This document shows positions 54,913 through 64,000 of a stretch of DNA of 64,000 nucleotides, one piece after another. The DNA comes from Janthinobacterium agaricidamnosum (GTDB lineage Bacteria; Pseudomonadota; Gammaproteobacteria; Burkholderiales; Burkholderiaceae_D). The notes under the pieces were generated by a model, which saw only the letters and a list, made by a program, of their open reading frames with translations, was not told the origin of the DNA and ran no database searches. Made by a program: the position numbers and the translations under genes. The first letter of the stretch is position 1, and every line of letters begins with the position of its first letter. The DNA is taken from NCBI RefSeq assembly GCF_003667705.1, contig NZ_CP033019.1, positions 1,984,001-2,048,000 on the forward strand, in the 5' to 3' direction.

Positions 54913-55383
54913 TTACTTGCTGCCCAGTGCGCTTTTCTTGGCGCTTTTCTGACGTGGCTTGGCACGCTTGATGGAACCGCCTTCGGTAACGCGCTCATTG
55001 CCCTTGATCATGACTTTCGTCACGCTCGGGCGCTTGGTGCCGCTGGCGCTGGCCTTGACGATGGTCACTTCGCGCATGCCTTTGCCGGCGCTGACCTTCT
55101 CCTTAACCACTTCTTTTTTCGGACGGTAGATTACCAGCAGTTTGCCAATATGTTGTACCGGGGCGGCGCCGAGATTGCCGCAAATCGTATCGTACATTCC
55201 GACGCGGGCTTCGCGGTCGTCGCCGAACACGCGGACTTTAATCAGGCCGTGCGAATCCAGGCCAAGGTCGATCTCTTTGAGGACAGCAGGTGTCAAGCCC
55301 GCTTCGCCAATGATGACGATAGGCTTCAGCGCGTGTGCTTCGGCGCGCAGTGCGCTGCGCTCTACGGGTGTAAGTTTTAGCAT
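54913..55383 (-). CDS. yhbY: YhbY-family ribosome-associated RNA-binding protein
   Basis: 156 residues. The CRM domain (residues 1-95: LKLTPVERSALRAEAHALKPIVIIGEAGLTPAVLKEIDLGLDSHGLIKVRVFGDDRE) includes the GEAG loop equivalent of GxxG. The family binds pre-50S ribosome particles. A Lys/Ser/Ala-rich tail of about 55 residues extends beyond the E. coli protein (97). It is divergent from rlmE, as in E. coli, with 42 bp between starts. Confidence 0.92.
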   Translation of the reverse strand: MLKLTPVERSALRAEAHALKPIVIIGEAGLTPAVLKEIDLGLDSHGLIKVRVFGDDREARVGMYDTICGNLGAAPVQHIGKLLVIYRPKKEVVKEKVSAGKGMREVTIVKASASGTKRPSVTKVMIKGNERVTEGGSIKRAKPRQKSAKKSALGSK

Positions 55384-55425
55384 AATAATATTTAGTAATT
55401 CCCTTAAAAGCAGTATTCTACGCGA

Positions 55426-56109
55426 ATGGCAAAGAAGAAATTAAACAAAAACTGGTTGCACGACCACATAAATGATCCTTATGTGAAGTTGGCGCAAAAA
55501 GAGGGCTACCGCGCCCGGGCAGCATACAAGCTCAAAGAAATCGATGAAGACGAGAAACTGATCAAACCTGGCCAGGTGATTGTCGACCTTGGTTGTACTC
55601 CCGGCAGCTGGGCCCAGTACACGCGGCGCAAGCTGGCCGGCAAGGATGGCGGCGGGGTCAATGGTACCCTGATTGGCCTGGACATGCTGGAAATGGAGCC
55701 GATCGCCGATTTCCACTTCATCCAGGGCGACTTCCGCGAAGCGCGCGTATTGCGCCAGCTGGAAGTGGTGTTGCAAGGCCGCAAGGTCGATCTGGTCCTG
55801 TCGGACATGGCGCCCAACCTGTCGGGCATTGCCACGGCGGATGCCGCGCGCATGGAACATCTGATCGACCTGGCCATCGAATTTTCGCAATTGCACCTGA
55901 AGCCGTCTGGCGTATTGCTGGTGAAATGCTTTAAAGACATGGGTTTCAGCCAGATCGTGGAGAAATTCCGTGCTGAATTCAAGGTCGTGGTACAGAAAAA
56001 GCCGAAGGCCAGCCGCGATAAATCGTCGGAAATCTTCCTGATGGGCCGTGGAATCAAGAATCCGCTGAAAAATGCCGTAGAAGAAGATGATCCCGCCCTT
56101 GATATTTGA
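55426..56109 (+). CDS. rlmE: 23S rRNA (uridine-2'-O)-methyltransferase RlmE
   Basis: 227 residues of the FtsJ/RrmJ family, which methylates U2552 of 23S rRNA late in 50S assembly. Motifs: [18 protein letters not shown]-binding [28 protein letters not shown] with the catalytic aspartate, and the lysines of [13 protein letters not shown]. An acidic tail ends the protein. ftsH follows after 202 bp. Confidence 0.95.
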   Translation: MAKKKLNKNWLHDHINDPYVKLAQKEGYRARAAYKLKEIDEDEKLIKPGQVIVDLGCTPGSWAQYTRRKLAGKDGGGVNGTLIGLDMLEMEPIADFHFIQGDFREARVLRQLEVVLQGRKVDLVLSDMAPNLSGIATADAARMEHLIDLAIEFSQLHLKPSGVLLVKCFKDMGFSQIVEKFRAEFKVVVQKKPKASRDKSSEIFLMGRGIKNPLKNAVEEDDPALDI

Positions 56110-56311
56110 GCGGGAATCCGCACATGGGAACGAGAAGTGCAGTAGCGTCTGATGGCATAAAAGCCTAAATTGTTTATACTGCATTTTTTTGCGTGAACGC
56201 GGTTTTTTCGCGCGCACGGATCGGCGGGCTTTGGCACGGCCCGCTTATTGCGAGTAAAATCGTGTTTCTAGCTATAGGTAAAGAGATGCGCACTGCATCC
56301 AAGGAGTCTTC

Positions 56312-58192
<1,881 letters not shown>

Positions 58193-58238
58193 TTAGTGCG
58201 GCCCTGACGGGCGGCACGCAAGGGGATGGCAAGAACGA

Positions 58239-58265
58239 GGGTAAGGAGCAATCCTTGCCCTTTTT
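58239..58265 (+). terminator. Hairpin terminator between ftsH and folP
   Basis: GGGTAAGGA (58239-58247) pairs with TCCTTGCCC (58252-58260, one mismatch or wobble), followed by five T. Confidence 0.75.
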
Positions 58266-58307
58266 CGTTGCCGCAGCAGTTTTTTCCTGACGACTACAAA
58301 GATTCAC

Positions 58308-59141
58308 ATGCGACACTATTTGCAATTCGGCCGTTTCGGCTTCAACCTGTCCGGCGCGCAGGCGCTGGTGATGGGCATCCTGAACATCACGCCCGACTCG
58401 TTTTCCGATGCGGGCCAGTATCAGCACCTGGAATTTGCCCTGTCGCGCGCCGAGCAGATGATGCTTGATGGCGCCGACATCATCGATATCGGCGGCGAAT
58501 CGAGCCGCCCCGGCGCGCCGCCGCTGCCGCTGCAGGACGAGCTTGCGCGCGTCATGCCGGTGCTGTACGCCTTGCGCGACTGCGGCAAGCCCTTGTCCGT
58601 CGACACGTACAAGCCGGAAGTCATGCGCGAAGCCATCCTGGCGGGCGCCGACATGATCAACGACATCAACGGTTTTCGCGCGCCAGGCGCCATCGAGGCC
58701 GTGCGGGACAGCGATTGCGCGCTGTGCATCATGCACATGCAAAACGTGCCAGAAACCATGCAAGCCCAGCCGCAGTACGACGACGTGGTGCGCGAAGTCA
58801 TCGACTTCCTGCGCGAACGCATCGACACCATGACGGCGGCCGGCATCGCCCGCGAACGCCTGTGCGTAGATCCCGGCTTCGGCTTTGGCAAAACGGTGGA
58901 GCAGAACTACGCTTTATTGCGCGCCACGCGCCAGCTGCGCAGCGAGCTGGACCTGCCTGTGCTGGCGGGCCTGTCGCGCAAGTCGATGATCGGCGCCGTG
59001 ACGGGACGTCCCGTCGAGCAGCGCCTGGCCGGCAGTGTTGCCGGTGCGCTTGCGGCGGTAGCGCAAGGCGCGGAAATTATTCGTGTGCATGATGTAGCAG
59101 AAACCGTCGATGCCCTGAAGGTCTGGCGCATGGCGCACTGA
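58308..59141 (+). CDS. folP: Dihydropteroate synthase
   Basis: 277 residues. Joins pABA to the pterin diphosphate in folate synthesis and is the sulfonamide target. Motifs: VMGILNITPDSFSDAG, DIIDIGGESSRPGA, SVDTYKPEVMREAI, MINDINGFR and the C-terminal LAGLSRKSMIGAV. Full length. It lies between ftsH and glmM as in E. coli, with 38 bp to glmM, so the two are probably co-transcribed. Confidence 0.96.
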   Translation: MRHYLQFGRFGFNLSGAQALVMGILNITPDSFSDAGQYQHLEFALSRAEQMMLDGADIIDIGGESSRPGAPPLPLQDELARVMPVLYALRDCGKPLSVDTYKPEVMREAILAGADMINDINGFRAPGAIEAVRDSDCALCIMHMQNVPETMQAQPQYDDVVREVIDFLRERIDTMTAAGIARERLCVDPGFGFGKTVEQNYALLRATRQLRSELDLPVLAGLSRKSMIGAVTGRPVEQRLAGSVAGALAAVAQGAEIIRVHDVAETVDALKVWRMAH

Positions 59142-59179
59142 AGCTGTAAGATTCATTATAAACAACAAAAGAGAAATTT

Positions 59180-60517
59180 ATGACGCGTAAATATTTTGGC
59201 ACCGATGGCATCCGCGGCCTGGTGGGCACCGCTCCGATCACCCCCGATTTCGTCATGCGCCTCGGTTATGCGGCCGGCAAGGTGCTGGCCAAGTCGGAGG
59301 GCGGCAAGGCGCGTCCGACGGTACTGATCGGCAAGGACACGCGCATTTCCGGCTACATGCTGGAAGCGGCGCTGGAAGCGGGCCTGTCGGCCGCCGGCGT
59401 GGATGTGATGCTGGCCGGCCCCATGCCGACGCCGGCGATCGCTTACCTGACGCGGGCGCTGCGCCTGTCGGCTGGTGTGGTCATTTCCGCCTCGCACAAT
59501 CCGTATCACGACAATGGCATCAAGTTCTTTTCCGGCCAGGGCACCAAGCTGCCCGACAGCGTGGAACTGGAAATCGAAGCGGCGCTCGACGAGCCCATGG
59601 CTTGCGTGGCGTCGGACAAGCTGGGCCGCGCCAAGCGCCTCGACGATGCCCAGGGCCGCTACATCGAATTTTGCAAGAGTACCTTCCCGAACGAGCTGGA
59701 CTTGCGCGGCCTGAAGATCGTCGTCGATTGCGCGCATGGCGCCGCCTACCATATCGCGCCGCACGTCTTCCATGAACTGGGCGCGGAAGTCATCGCCATC
59801 GGCAACAAGCCCGATGGCTTCAACATCAACGCGGGCTTTGGCGCCACGGCAACCAAGGCCATGGCCGAAGCCGTCGTCGAGCACGGCGCGGACCTGGGCA
59901 TCGCCCTCGACGGCGATGCCGACCGCCTGATCATGTGCGACGCCACGGGCCGCTTGTACAACGGCGACGAATTGTTGTACGTCATGGTCAAGGACCGCCT
60001 GGCGACGGGTCCCGTGGCCGGCGCCGTCGGCACGTTGATGACGAATATGGCGCTGGAAGTGCTGTTCAAGCAGCAGGGCATCGGCTTTGCGCGCGCCAAG
60101 GTGGGCGACCGCTACGTGCTGGAAGTCATGAAGGAAAAGGGCTGGATACTGGGCGGCGAGGGCTCGGGCCATTTGCTGTGCCTGGACCGCCACACGACGG
60201 GCGACGGCATCGTCTCTGCGCTGCAAGTATTGTCCGCGCTCAAGCGCAGCGGCCAAAGCCTGCAGCAATGCCTGGCCGAACTGGTGCTGTTCCCGCAAAC
60301 CCTGATCAATCTGCGCGTGGCGCCCGGTTTCGACTGGCAGAAGAATGCTGCCATGGTGGCCGAGAAGGAACTGGTCGAGGCCGAACTGGGCGACACGGGC
60401 CGCGTGCTGATCCGCGCTTCGGGCACCGAACCGCTGATCCGCGTGATGGTGGAGGCGAAGGACAAGGAGAAGGCCGAGTCGATGGCGCGCCGCATCGCCG
60501 ACAAGGTCGGCAGCTGA
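59180..60517 (+). CDS. glmM: Phosphoglucosamine mutase
   Basis: 445 residues. Converts glucosamine-6-phosphate to glucosamine-1-phosphate for UDP-GlcNAc, peptidoglycan and LPS. Active-site phosphoserine Ser105 in [13 protein letters not shown], metal loop [13 protein letters not shown], sugar loop [11 protein letters not shown] and phosphate loop [14 protein letters not shown] are all intact. CTGAAAACG/CGTTTTCAG arms at 60514-60522 and 60555-60563 may form a 3' structure. Confidence 0.96.
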   Translation: MTRKYFGTDGIRGLVGTAPITPDFVMRLGYAAGKVLAKSEGGKARPTVLIGKDTRISGYMLEAALEAGLSAAGVDVMLAGPMPTPAIAYLTRALRLSAGVVISASHNPYHDNGIKFFSGQGTKLPDSVELEIEAALDEPMACVASDKLGRAKRLDDAQGRYIEFCKSTFPNELDLRGLKIVVDCAHGAAYHIAPHVFHELGAEVIAIGNKPDGFNINAGFGATATKAMAEAVVEHGADLGIALDGDADRLIMCDATGRLYNGDELLYVMVKDRLATGPVAGAVGTLMTNMALEVLFKQQGIGFARAKVGDRYVLEVMKEKGWILGGEGSGHLLCLDRHTTGDGIVSALQVLSALKRSGQSLQQCLAELVLFPQTLINLRVAPGFDWQKNAAMVAEKELVEAELGDTGRVLIRASGTEPLIRVMVEAKDKEKAESMARRIADKVGS

Positions 60518-60617
60518 AAACGCCCAAGGCGGCGTTGCACTGCCTTGCCCTGAACGTTTTCAGCAAGCCTCTTCAAGCAGGCGCGATAGTTATTTCCATC
60601 TAATTCGCCTGGGGCAA

Positions 60618-60646
60618 TTGACGAAATTGGGCAGGGGCGTTATTAT
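60618..60646 (+). promoter_or_regulatory. Promoter of tRNA-Pro
   Basis: TTGACG (60618-60623), 17-bp spacer, TATTAT (60641-60646), ending eight bases before the mature tRNA. Confidence 0.8.
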
Positions 60647-60654
60647 CTTGTCTT

Positions 60655-60731
60655 CGGAGTGTGGCGCAGCCCGGTAGCGCACCTGGTTTGGGACCAGGGG
60701 GTCCAAGGTTCGAATCCTTGTACTCCGACCA
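60655..60731 (+). tRNA. tRNA-Pro (UGG)
   Basis: 77 nt with encoded CCA. The acceptor CGGAGTG pairs with TACTCCG (one G-T). Anticodon stem CCTGG/CCAGG holds the loop TTTGGGA, giving anticodon TGG. T-arm GGTTCGAATCC is canonical. It has its own promoter and terminator. Confidence 0.96.
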
Positions 60732-60741
60732 AAGTCATAAG

Positions 60742-60769
60742 CGGGCTGTCAGAAATGACAGCCCGTTTT
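60742..60769 (+). terminator. Terminator of tRNA-Pro
   Basis: CGGGCTGTCA and TGACAGCCCG form a perfect 10-bp stem with a GAAA tetraloop, followed by four T. Confidence 0.93.
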
Positions 60770-60784
60770 CTATTGTGCGACGCC

Positions 60785-60814
60785 TTGGCATTGCTGGCGC
60801 GCATAGACTAAAAT
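60785..60814 (+). promoter_or_regulatory. Promoter of tRNA-Arg
   Basis: TTGGCA (60785-60790), 18-bp spacer, TAAAAT (60809-60814), about 11 bp before the tRNA. Confidence 0.7.
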
Positions 60815-60825
60815 GCTGCACCTTT

Positions 60826-60900
60826 CCGCCCATCGTTCAACGGATAGGACAACGGTCTTCTAAACCGTGAATGGGGGTTCGATTCCCTCTGGGCGGACCA
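60826..60900 (+). tRNA. tRNA-Arg (UCU)
   Basis: 75 nt including CCA. Acceptor CCGCCCA pairs with TGGGCGG. Anticodon stem ACGGT/ACCGT holds loop CTTCTAA, anticodon TCT (reads AGA and AGG). T-arm GGGTTCGATTCCC is canonical. AGA/AGG codons should be rare in such a GC-rich genome. Confidence 0.95.
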
Positions 60901-60971
60901 GTTCATGCTGGTCATGCACGCGACAGCCTGTCGCATTGCCATCACTCTTCATCTTTTGCCTGCCTGCCGTG

Positions 60972-61151
60972 TCACGGCTGCGCAAACAGTACCACGCTCA
61001 GCAAATATAACAGCGGCGCCGCGCACAGCAGCGCGGATAGTAGCGACCCCATTTTCTTGCTGGCCAGCCGGGCCAGGCGCAGCCGTTCCCGCGCGGGCAA
61101 GTGCTGGCGGATCACGCTGCGCGCGCGTGGCTGAAACGGTTGTTCGTGCAT
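60972..61151 (-). CDS. Small membrane protein of 59 residues
   Basis: It starts MHEQPFQPRARSVIRQHLPA with GGGAG six bases before the ATG. An arginine-rich N-terminal half (RERLRLARLASKK) leads to a single hydrophobic helix (about residues 36-56: LLSALLCAAPLLYLLSVVLF), suggesting an inner-membrane protein with a cytoplasmic basic head. No family recognised. The good ribosome site and amphipathic-then-hydrophobic pattern support a real gene. Confidence 0.6.
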   Translation of the reverse strand: MHEQPFQPRARSVIRQHLPARERLRLARLASKKMGSLLSALLCAAPLLYLLSVVLFAQP

Positions 61152-61310
61152 GAGATCTCCCTCGTCGATCAGCAGTGGATGCCGTCGAGCATAGCGAGGG
61201 GGATCTAAAAATGGTGTAAAAAGCGTGCCTGGCGCCGCAAGCGCGGTGTAAAGATGCGGCTGGCATGGAGGCGGCAGCGGGCGATGTTGCGCCGCTGCCG
61301 CTGGTGATGC

Positions 61311-61877
61311 TTACTTTCCCTGGCGGCGGCGTGCCAGGAAGCCCAGCAGGCCCAGGCCGGCGAGCAGCATGGCATAGGTTTCAGGTTCCGGCACGGCGGA
61401 AATGAAGGCCCTGTAGTTGCTCAGGTCCTTGGGCAGGCCCGCCACCGTGAACGTGGTGCCGGCAGCCACTGGCGCGGCCCAGTGGAACACCAGTTCGCCC
61501 TGGCCGAAGTGGATGGCCAGATAGTCATAGGCGGCCGCGCTCGTATAGGAATTGACCCCGCCGCTCAGGCCTGCCGTGGTGCCGGCAGTGCAGCCCGAAG
61601 TGGCGCTGTCGCAATACGAAACGGCGGCGCCCAGGCTGCTGCCGAACACGCCATTGATGTAGCCCTGGATGTCCGAGGGGCTCTGCGGCACCAGATTATC
61701 GTCATAATATTTCACCTCCAATGCCGGTGATGGCGAATAGGTGACGGTGCTGCCGGCAATGACGAAACCGCTGGCCGGCCCCACATCGACCCAGGTGGCC
61801 GCTTGCGCTGCACTTGCCAGTACGGTCATTGCGGCCAGCATGGATGCCTTGACGGCAATGCTTTTTATGCTTTTCAT
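61311..61877 (-). CDS. PEP-CTERM sorting-domain exported protein
   Basis: 188 residues. AGGGGA precedes ATG 61877; a signal peptide (SIAVKASMLAAMTVLASAAQA) leads the mature domain, and the C-terminus VPEPETYAMLLAGLGLLGFLARRR is a classic PEP-CTERM tripartite signal (VPEP, hydrophobic helix, Arg cluster). It should be processed by exosortase and displayed or released with exopolysaccharide. The middle part has two cysteines (YCDSATSGC) and no known domain. Confidence 0.92.
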   Translation of the reverse strand: MKSIKSIAVKASMLAAMTVLASAAQAATWVDVGPASGFVIAGSTVTYSPSPALEVKYYDDNLVPQSPSDIQGYINGVFGSSLGAAVSYCDSATSGCTAGTTAGLSGGVNSYTSAAAYDYLAIHFGQGELVFHWAAPVAAGTTFTVAGLPKDLSNYRAFISAVPEPETYAMLLAGLGLLGFLARRRQGK

Positions 61878-62183
61878 GAAAATCCCCTTGTGCTTGAGAC
61901 AGTTGCTACATCGTGTAGGGATACGCCCCTGCCTGCCGGGGAAGTCATCCCATTGCCCGTTTTTAGCTGCTATTTCCTGCGCGTACTGGGTACGCAAATG
62001 CAAGCTTACTCTTGATGTAAATTAATACAATTTTAATAATTCTATTGGTTTGCTTGACAACATCGCATGCGGCTATGTATGGATGTGCTAGCGATGGCCA
62101 ACATGACGTTAGGAAATAGCGTGACAAGGCGCGCCAGCTTGTGCTAGCGGCGTTAGGACTTGGGAAAAGGGGAGGCGCGTGCT
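61878..62183. other. 306-bp AT-rich intergenic region upstream of the PEP-CTERM gene
   Basis: No gene seen. It holds the promoter side of the PEP-CTERM gene. On the minus strand TTGTCA near 62055 with an AT-rich -10 region about 17 bp downstream is a possible promoter. The A/T-rich block 62015-62050 contrasts with neighbouring GC-rich DNA. Confidence 0.4.
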
Positions 62184-62756
62184 TCAGTCGCTGTTGTTGC
62201 TGACGCCAAACAGGCGATCCTTGGCGTTGAGCAGCTTTTGTACCTTGGCGCCCATTTTCATCAGTTGCGCCATCGATTCGGGCGACAGGCGCTGCAAGTC
62301 GTCGAACCAGGTGTTGGCCAGGTCGACCAGTTCATACATTTCGCGCATGCGCTCCTGGGCATATTGATCCACGGGTTCCGTGGCCGGCGCCAGCAGCGCT
62401 TCGCGCAGCACCGTCAGGGTAGGGGCCACCTCGCGGCGGCGGCGCTCGGCGGCCACCACGCGGAAGATTTGCCACACGTCGCCCAGCGAGGAAAAATATT
62501 CGCGCCGGTCGCCGGGGATGCGCGACTGGCGGATCAAGCCCCAGCCCTGCAATTCCTTCAGGCCGATGCTCACGTTCGAGCGCGAAAAACTCAGGTGCTC
62601 CGCGATTTCATCCGCGTGCAAAGGATGCTCCGCGACAAACAACAAGGCGTACACTTGCCCCACCGTGCGGTTAAAGCCCCAGCGGCTGCCCATCTCGCCG
62701 AAATGGCTGACGAAGGTCAGGATCAGCGGCGTCATTTGGATATTTTGAGTTTTCAT
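62184..62756 (-). CDS. GbsR/MarR-family transcriptional regulator
   Basis: 190 residues. Start MKTQNIQMTP at 62756; upstream in-frame codons lie in the intergenic region. The winged-helix domain (VGQVYALLFVAEHPLHADEIAEHLSFSRSNVSIGLKELQGWGLIRQSRIPGDRREYF, about 35-95) is GbsR-like; the C-terminal part is helical and probably dimerises. It is divergent from cydD, and an inverted repeat overlaps its own start codon, suggesting autoregulation and control of cydD. Confidence 0.88.
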   Translation of the reverse strand: MKTQNIQMTPLILTFVSHFGEMGSRWGFNRTVGQVYALLFVAEHPLHADEIAEHLSFSRSNVSIGLKELQGWGLIRQSRIPGDRREYFSSLGDVWQIFRVVAAERRRREVAPTLTVLREALLAPATEPVDQYAQERMREMYELVDLANTWFDDLQRLSPESMAQLMKMGAKVQKLLNAKDRLFGVSNNSD

Positions 62757-62862
62757 AATTATCTGAATTTTTTCACGCCAAACCGCCAGGGTCAATTGAT
62801 ATATGTCATGTTTCGCAGTATTATACAAAAAATCGAATTTACAGAAAATTCTGAAAACTCAA
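62745..62862. promoter_or_regulatory. Symmetrical 11-bp inverted repeats flanking the regulator-cydD intergenic region
   Basis: TTGAGTTTTCA (62745-62755) overlaps the regulator start codon and TGAAAACTCAA (62852-62862) lies 10 bp before cydD. They are exact inverse complements and 96 bp apart. The region between is AT-rich and holds both promoters. Likely operators for the adjacent regulator. Confidence 0.55.
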
Positions 62863-62872
62863 AAAATATAAG

Positions 62873-64000
62873 ATGACGACCTCGCCACTGTCCTTGCCCC
62901 GCTTTATTCTTCCCCGTGCCGCCAGTCTGGCGCAAGGCGGCGCCGCCTTGCTGTGGCTGCCGCAAGCGGCCTTGCTGGCCTGGGCCGTCCAAGCCATGCT
63001 CGATGGCGCGCCGTGGCGCGCGGCCCTGTTGCCGGCCGCCGGCGTGCTGCTGCTGGGCATGCTGCGCGCCGGCTGCGAAGCGTGGGGCGCGCGGCGCATG
63101 TATGCGGCCGCGCGCGCGCACCTGTCCACCTTGCGCGGGCAAGTGGCGCAGGCGCTGGCGCGCCGTTCGCCGCTGGACCGCCAGCGCGCCCAGTCAGGCC
63201 AGGCGGCCAGCGTCATCGCCGAGCAGGCCGAAGCCATCGTGCCGTATCTGGTGCGCTACAAGCCGGCGCGCTGGAAAGTCATGCTCGTGCCGCTCGTGAT
63301 CCTCGCCGTGGTGACGCCGCTGTCGTGGATCGCCGCCTTGATCCTGCTCATCGCCGCGCCCCTGATTCCCGTCTTCATGGCCCTCGTGGGCATGGGCGCG
63401 CAGGCGGCCAGCCGCGCGCAGATGGTGGAAATGGGCAGCATGAACGCCTTTCTGCTGGACCGCCTGCGCGGCCTGGCCACCTTGCGCGCGCTCGATGCCG
63501 TCGATGCCACGGTCGCGCGGCTGGACGCCTCGTCGCAATCCGTGCGCCGGCGCACGATGGTGGTGCTGCGCATCGCCTTTTTGTCGTCCGCCGTGCTGGA
63601 ACTGTTTTCCGCGCTGGGCGTGGCCATGGTGGCCGCCTTCATCGGCTTCTCGCTGCTGGGCAGCCTCGATTTCGGCACCTGGGGCCGCGAACTGAGCCTG
63701 GGGCAGGGCTTGTTCATCCTGCTGCTGGCGCCCGCGTTCTTCGAGCCGCTGCGCGAGCTGGCCGCCGTCTGGCACGACAAGGCGGCCGGCGAGGCGGGCC
63801 TGGCCGGACTGCACGATCTGGCCGCCGAGGGCGTGCCTTTGCCGGGCTTTGGTGCGGAAGTTGCCGCCGTCTCCGCCGCCGCCATGGCGGTGGCGCCGCC
63901 GCCTGCCATTGACATCCATCAACTGCGCTTTGCCCATCCCGGCGAAGCGCCCGTGTTCGACGGCTTGGACTTGAGCGTGCGCGCCGGCGAACACGTGGCC
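62873..64000 (+). CDS. cydD: Thiol reductant ABC exporter subunit CydD (3' end outside window)
   Basis: About 376 residues are visible of an ABC exporter half with the membrane domain first. Characteristic CydD-like segments: QAMLDG, DRQRAQSGQAASVIAEQAEAIVPYLVRYKPARWKVMLVPLVILA, MVEMGSMNAFLLDRLRGLATLRALDA and GLFILLLAPAFFEPLRELAAVWHDKAAGEAGL; the start of the nucleotide-binding domain follows (FDGLDLSVRAGEHVA). CydDC exports glutathione and cysteine and is needed for cytochrome bd assembly. Walker A lies past the window. It is divergent from a GbsR/MarR-like gene. Confidence 0.9.
   Translation, partial: MTTSPLSLPRFILPRAASLAQGGAALLWLPQAALLAWAVQAMLDGAPWRAALLPAAGVLLLGMLRAGCEAWGARRMYAAARAHLSTLRGQVAQALARRSPLDRQRAQSGQAASVIAEQAEAIVPYLVRYKPARWKVMLVPLVILAVVTPLSWIAALILLIAAPLIPVFMALVGMGAQAASRAQMVEMGSMNAFLLDRLRGLATLRALDAVDATVARLDASSQSVRRRTMVVLRIAFLSSAVLELFSALGVAMVAAFIGFSLLGSLDFGTWGRELSLGQGLFILLLAPAFFEPLRELAAVWHDKAAGEAGLAGLHDLAAEGVPLPGFGAEVAAVSAAAMAVAPPPAIDIHQLRFAHPGEAPVFDGLDLSVRAGEHVA

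Noticed and set aside
60949..61266. 105-residue minus-strand frame near the tRNA genes
   Set aside because: A different frame in the same place has a proper ribosome site and a transmembrane helix and is listed instead.

Overview
The window is chromosomal DNA of a high-GC Gram-negative bacterium. Gene order (greA-DUF4149-yhbY/rlmE-ftsH-folP-glmM, carA-carB), a PEP-CTERM protein, a type-2 leuA, many c-di-GMP proteins and overall protein style suggest a betaproteobacterium of the Oxalobacteraceae (Janthinobacterium/Massilia-like). That assignment is inference from protein resemblance; no 16S gene is present.

Layout. 1-7.9 kb: a minus-strand catabolic block with an IclR regulator, acyl-CoA dehydrogenase, acyl-CoA ligase and a branched-chain-type ABC importer (livK-H-M-G-F, livF cut by the window edge). 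8.0-10.7 kb: a TonB-dependent receptor and a small periplasmic SUOX-fold protein without cysteine, preceded by two ModE-box-like palindromes. 10.75-14.4 kb: two alpha/beta hydrolases and a sugar isomerase-like protein, divergent from a TetR regulator. 14.4-19.7 kb: a flagellar rod-like protein, a secreted hydrolase, an NYN-LOTUS RNA-biology protein, a hemolysin III membrane protein, a LysR regulator and a zinc-ribbon protein. 19.7-26.5 kb: a CHASE-PAS-GGDEF-EAL protein, a spermidine-synthase-like protein, a membrane GGDEF protein with a degenerate GGAEF site, and an intact IS1595-like element with a perfect 8-bp target duplication. 26.8-32.6 kb: a ChaA-type antiporter, ppx behind a three-repeat Pho box, an H1-like protein, fdhD, an internally deleted FdhF/YdeP-like remnant, and olsB behind a Pho-like array. 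32.5-38.5 kb: an 1825-residue protein with two alpha/beta-hydrolase domains and a CHAT caspase-like protease, plus a small HTH gene upstream. 38.7-46.8 kb: an ABC ATPase, ergothioneine genes egtD-egtB, a chemoreceptor, leuA with a candidate leucine-rich leader peptide, and a barstar-like gene coupled to an unknown gene. 46.9-60.5 kb: a patatin lipoprotein, a GlcG/HbpS-like protein, carAB, greA and the conserved yhbY/rlmE-ftsH-folP-glmM group. 60.6-64 kb: tRNA-Pro(UGG), tRNA-Arg(UCU), a 59-residue membrane protein, a PEP-CTERM protein, and a MarR/GbsR-like regulator divergent from cydD, which runs off the end.

Themes. Molybdenum recurs: ModE-like operators on a TonB receptor, fdhD, and a gutted molybdopterin oxidoreductase. 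Phosphate starvation recurs: Pho-box-like repeats precede both ppx and the ornithine-lipid gene olsB. The best candidates for undescribed biology are the ModE-box/TonB/cysteine-free SUOX-fold pair and the giant hydrolase-CHAT protein, whose second hydrolase domain has lost its nucleophilic serine.
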